From: Manihot esculenta
Lineage: Eukaryota > Streptophyta > Magnoliopsida > Malpighiales > Euphorbiaceae
Direction: 5' to 3'
Assembly: GCF_001659605.2 (NCBI RefSeq)
Contig: NC_035172.2
Coordinates: 30,245,342 to 30,309,341, forward strand
DNA length: 64,000 nt
Shown piece after piece: positions 59,832 through 64,000 of the stretch. The notes beneath the pieces are model-generated. The model saw nothing but the letters and a program-made list of their open reading frames with translations. It was not told where the DNA came from and searched no databases. How positions within the stretch are numbered: the first letter of the stretch is position 1; each line of letters starts with the position of its first letter. A program made the translations under genes and the position numbers.

Positions 59832-62097
59832 TGTAACGACCCGAAAATCGGACCGCTACCGGCGCTAGGACCCAGGTCGGCTTAAGGCCGCCGGGACCCG
59901 TAGCAAGCCTGACATACAACCTGTAAACCTGTTTAATCCCATACATGATCAAGAAAATACATAAAAATTAAAACTTTTCTTTCATACATTCTCTCATACA
60001 CCAAACTCAACCTGTGCATGCACTGAATATAGTCATAATCATAAGCATCGACCCCTCTGTGGGATCTCATCAATGCCCCAATGGGCGATATAACATATGT
60101 TGAGTTGGTTTACATAAACATCATAAAACATCTAAGATCATGTATTAAAAGGGATAACAACATTCTATGGTCAAGCACATCTCTATCATCCATAGCCTCA
60201 TTACATTACATGCCTATACTGTACTTTTACATAACATCATAATCATTTATCATGTCCACACTAGCTATTACAGAGACAAGACTTCATTACTCTTGCTGAC
60301 CTCCTGGTCTACCCTGTACCTGCAAGCCTGGGGGTTAAGGGAGAGGGGTGAGCTACTAGAGCCCAGTGAGCAGAATAATAAAACATTTAAAACATATGAT
60401 AACATGGAATGCATCACATCACAATCATATCACATCAAGGATGAAGTTGTCACCAATAGTCCACTACATGGTCCAACTGTGCCAGGGGCGTAGAATGGGC
60501 CTCACTGGTCTTTCCCTTACATAACATAGCATAACATAACAGTCCAACTGTGCCAGGGGCGTAGAATGGGCCTCACTGGTCTTCCTCTTACATAGTGCCA
60601 GGGGCGTAGAATGGGCCTCACTGGTCTTCCGTACCGTATCATCATCATCATAACATACGAGGACTAAAGGATCATTCAACATTCATCCACATCATCAACA
60701 TATTATGCAATGCAACATATTCGTGAGTTCTAATGCAAACACCCTATTATATCTCATGGCATTCATGATGCGTGAATCATGCTAAAACTGATTTATTTAT
60801 TTTAAAGCATAAGAGTTATTCCACTCACCTCTGGATAGCTCTGACCAGACACTGGAGCAGCTGACTCACTGCTGGGGTCCTCGGTTCCTCGGGTCCGAAC
60901 CTACACAGGTGGACTCAAATGAGGGACCAAACAACTAGAACATAACTCTAAAAACATCCCCCAAAAACTCCCTAAAACGCCTTAAAACAGTCATGCAAAA
61001 CATGCAAAGGAAGGCTGAATAGGGCAGGTTCGGCGGCACCTTCGGCGGCCGAAAGTCCTTCCAGAGCCGAAACCCAGGCAGCTTCGGCGGCACCTTCGGT
61101 GGCCGAAAGTCCCAGACAGAGACGAAAGTCTCTTTTCGGGGGCAAGCTTCGGCAGCCGAAAGGCCTGCCTCCCAGGCAGGTTCGGCGGCCGAAAGTCCTT
61201 CGACTGCCGAACCTGGTTTCTGCCAAAAGGGCAGAAACTTGGTTCCTTTTGCACAAAAGCCTCCCCTTTTCATTTCAACATGCATACAACTCATTTAAAT
61301 CATGCAAATATGCATACATCAGCTCCTAGGGGCTTCAAACTATCCTAAACCCCAACTACAACACATAACAACAACACATCAACTCACATTGTCCATAAAA
61401 CACATAAAACTTAACAAAACCTAAACATGCATTTCTACCCCATAGATCAACTTAAAACTTGCTTAAAACATGTAATGAGCTCAAGATCGGCTCTTACCTC
61501 TTGAAGATCGAGAGGAAAACGACCCTAGCTCGGAGATGGGAGAGATTTGAGTTCTTGAACCTCAAAGCTCTAAAACTTGCTTTATACTTGAAAATCTTCA
61601 AAACAAGGTTGTAAACTCATAAAAATCATGAAGAAAAGAAGGAAGAAACTCAAAAATCGGAGAGGGACGGCGGAGAGCTCACCTTGGCCGAAATGGGGAG
61701 AAAAAGCTCGCCCGTTTTCGGCTAAGGGACCCCTTTATAGGTGGCTGGCCAGGCCACATTCGGGAGCCGAACGTGCCTCCGCATGCATGCCATGTTCGGC
61801 GGCCGAACATAAGGTTCGGCGGCCGAGCCTGGACTTCCCTTACTTATGCTTTCGGGGGCCTAAGGCACACCCGAAGCGCATGCATGTTCGGCGGCCGAAC
61901 TTGAGGTTCGGCGGCCGAACCTGAGTTTTCCCCCAAGGCTATTTTCATTCCAAAACTCATTTTCCTTTTTACTTAAAATCACCAAATACATTAAAACATT
62001 TCATAAAAACATGATTTTACCCTTCTAGAGGTCTCCGACACCCGAGATTCCACCGGACGGTAGGAATTCCAATACCGGAGTCTAGCCGGGTATTACA
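59832..62097 (-). repeat. 3' LTR of G4
   Basis: 2266 bp. The minus strand starts TGTAATACCCGGC at 62097 and ends TTTTCGGGTCGTTACA at 59832. It contains TTCGGCGGCCGAA clusters (61779-61920 and 61025-61210), TATA complement near 61735, splice-like signals near 61496 and 60829, and three copies of GTAGAATGGGCCTCACTGGT (60490, 60551, 60606). Confidence 0.92.
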
Positions 62098-62134
62098 TTC
62101 TCCCCCCCTTAAGAACATTCGTCCCCGAATGTTC
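62098..62134 (-). promoter_or_regulatory. Polypurine tract and hairpin of G4
   Basis: The complement AAGGGGGGGAGAA touches the LTR. It is preceded on its strand by the same 9-bp stem with GGGA loop (62113-62134) seen in G1 and G2. Confidence 0.85.
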
Positions 62135-62194
62135 ACTAAACAACACTCAGCATAGCATACATACAAAGCACATAAAACTCACAAGGAACTAACC

Positions 62195-64000
62195 TCAGAA
62201 AAGATAAGGGTATTGCTGGAGCATGGACTCCTGTGTCTCCCAAGTGCACTCTTCCATATTGTGGTGGTTCCACAGGACTTTCACCATCGGGATTTCCTTG
62301 TTTCTCAGCTTCCTGATCTGGGTGTCTATGATCCGTACTGGCTGTTCAACATAGGTGAGATCTTCTTGGATCTCCACATCAGGCTCACTAAGAACCTTGC
62401 CCGGATCTGACACGAACTTTCTTAACATGGAAACATGGAAAACCGGATGGATTTTTTCCATTGAAGCAGGTAAATCTAGCTTGTACGATACATTCCCAAT
62501 CTTTTGCAAGATTTCAAAGGGTCCGATGTATCGTGGGGCTAGTTTACCTTTCTTCCCGAAGCAAACCACTCCCTTCATAGGAGACACCTTGAGCAATACC
62601 AGATCTCCCTCCTGAAACTCTACCTGCCTTCTGCGGATGTCTGCATAACTCTTCTGTCTGCTCTCAGCAGTCTTGATCCTTTCTCTGATTATGGGTACCA
62701 CCCTGCTGGTGATCTCTACTAGCTCAGGCCCTGCCAAGGCCTTCTCTCCAACTTCCTCTCAGCAAACAGGTGATCTGCACTTCCTTCCATATAAAGCTTC
62801 ATATGGGGCCATCCCGATGCTAGCATGATGGCTATTATTGTAGGCAAACTCCACCAAGGGTAGATGCTGCCTCCAAGAACCGCTAAAATCCAGCACACAC
62901 ATTCTAAGCATATCCTCTATCGTCTGGATGGTCCTCTCTGATTGTCCGTCCGTCTGTGGATGGAAGGCAGTACTGAAATCCAACCTGGTACCCATGGCAT
63001 TCTGCAGACTCCGCCAAAACCTGGAGGTGAACTGGGGTCCTCTATCGGACACTATTGAAACAGGAACCCCATGCAGCCTGACGATCTCATCAACATACAC
63101 CTGCGCCAACTTGTCCACAGAATAGCCACTCCTGACAGGGATGAAGTGAGCAGATTTGGTGAGTCTGTCCACAATCACCCATATGGAGTCCAATCTGTTG
63201 GACGTCGCCGGTAACCCCACTACGAAGTCCATAGCTATATTCTCCCATTTCCACTTTGGAATAGGTAGCGGGTTAAGCATTCCAGCCGGCTTCTGATGCT
63301 CCAGCTTCACCCTCTGACACACTTCGCAGGCTGACACAAACTGTGCCACTTCTTTCTTCATAGCTGGCCACCAATAAACTTTCTTTAAATCTTGGTACAT
63401 TTTGGTGGTTCCGGGGTGAACGCTGTATCTTGCATTATGAGCCTCTCTCATAATGTCTCCCTTTAGCCCTATGTCATCTGGTACACACAATCGACTCCCA
63501 TAGCGGGGGATCCCCTTGTTGTCGAATCTGAACTCACTATCCTTGCCTGACTGAACAGTCCTGGCAATCTTCACTAACTCTGGGTCCTCATGCTGTTTCT
63601 GAGCCACCTGCTCCAGAAACACGGGTGTCACTCTCATCTGGGCTACCAAAGCACCTGTACCAGACAACTCCAACTGTAGACCTTCCTCAATGAGCTTGTA
63701 AAACTCCTTCACCACTGGCCTCCTCTCTGCTAATATGTGGGATAAGCTGCCTAGTGATTTCCGGCTTAGGGCGTCTGCCACAACATTCGCCTTTCCCGGA
63801 TGGTACTGAATCTTGCAATCATAATCACTCAGCAGCTCTACCCACCTTCTCTGTCTCAAGTTCAGATCTCTTTGACTCAGGATGTACTGCAGGCTCTTAT
63901 GATCTGTGAAGATCTCACATTTAACCCCATAGAGGTAGTGCCTCCACATCTTGAGTGCAAAGATTACTGCTGCCATCTCCAGGTCATGTGTGGGGTAATT
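62195..64000 (-). pseudogene. G4 pol (RNase H, integrase, chromodomain-like end), one nonsense codon
   Basis: Aligned to G1/G2, the visible part begins in RNase H ([19 protein letters not shown]), covers the HHCC finger and the D-D-E integrase core ([26 protein letters not shown]), and ends with VLWNHHNMEECTWE and QQYPYLF. At 62759-62761 a TGA stands where G1 and G2 have a Trp codon just after [10 protein letters not shown], cutting off about 185 residues including the chromodomain-like end. The upstream part is outside the window. Confidence 0.88.

Larger units (their letters stand above)
59832..64000 (-). mobile_element. Ty3/Gypsy chromovirus G4, reverse, runs off the right end
   Basis: The minus-strand order from right to left is pol (62195 to beyond 64000), hairpin and polypurine tract, then a 3' LTR (59832-62097). 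The 5-bp flank is GAGAT at 59827-59831; its partner would be outside the window. Same family as G1/G2. Confidence 0.92.

Noticed and set aside
1..64000. tRNA, rRNA or organelle-derived inserts
   Set aside because: No cloverleaf with A/B boxes, rRNA core or plastid/mitochondrial gene was recognised by eye; only primer-binding sites complementary to tRNA-Met were seen.

Overview
The window is nuclear DNA of a flowering plant. It has intron-split genes with GT..AG borders, very AT-rich intergenic DNA, and plant-type Copia, Gypsy, LINE and hAT elements. The Gypsy LTR style (2.3 kb LTRs packed with TTCGGCCGCCGAA motifs) and the gene sequences suggest a rosid, possibly a spurge-family genome such as cassava. 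That placement rests on general recognition only. Nothing prokaryotic or viral-replicon-like is present.

Left part (1-10.1 kb) is genic. It holds the last eleven recognisable exons of a HOS15/TBL1-type WD40 co-repressor gene (1051-5241, +, 5' end outside the window) and a complete intronless C2H2 zinc-finger gene with QALGGH and EAR motifs (9359-9958, +). From 10.1 to 15.4 kb the DNA is AT-rich and non-coding, with two hAT-type MITEs; the one at 12998-13460 has a perfect 8-bp target duplication.

15.4-23.7 kb is an old, broken Ty1/Copia element. Its pol gene is split by a 3.1-kb insertion made largely of promoter-bearing tandem repeats of about 0.81-0.95 kb. At 24.6-25.85 kb a 425-bp tandem duplication has a solo LTR in its first copy; that LTR is related to the start of the 3.1-kb insertion.

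26.59-49.34 kb is a three-level nest of one Ty3/Gypsy chromovirus family (probably Tekay/Del-like). Element G1 (26591-49341, target repeat TAAAT) has an intact gag-pol. Its 3' LTR is split by G2 (35567-48351, target repeat AGAGG), also with an uninterrupted gag-pol. The 3' LTR of G2 is split by a reverse-oriented solo LTR, G3 (44173-46949, target repeat TTTCG). All three target-site duplications can be read directly, so the insertion order is certain, and LTR divergence (about 1% for G1, about 0.4% for G2, counted by eye) agrees with it.

49.35-56.6 kb is AT-rich, with two more copies of the MITE family and one unexplained coding-like island. 56.65-64 kb is a second nest: a LINE remnant (ORF1 end and ORF2 start overlapping as ATGA) is cut by a reverse Copia remnant. 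That abuts an 81-bp Gypsy pol scrap, which is interrupted by a reverse Gypsy element, G4, that runs off the right end and carries a nonsense codon in pol.

The most rewarding unexplained signals are the regulatory architecture shared by the Gypsy LTRs (GCC-box-like quasi-palindromes, two conserved intron-like splice-signal pairs, a triple repeat, a hairpin before the polypurine tract) and the promoter-bearing tandem array inside the Copia element.
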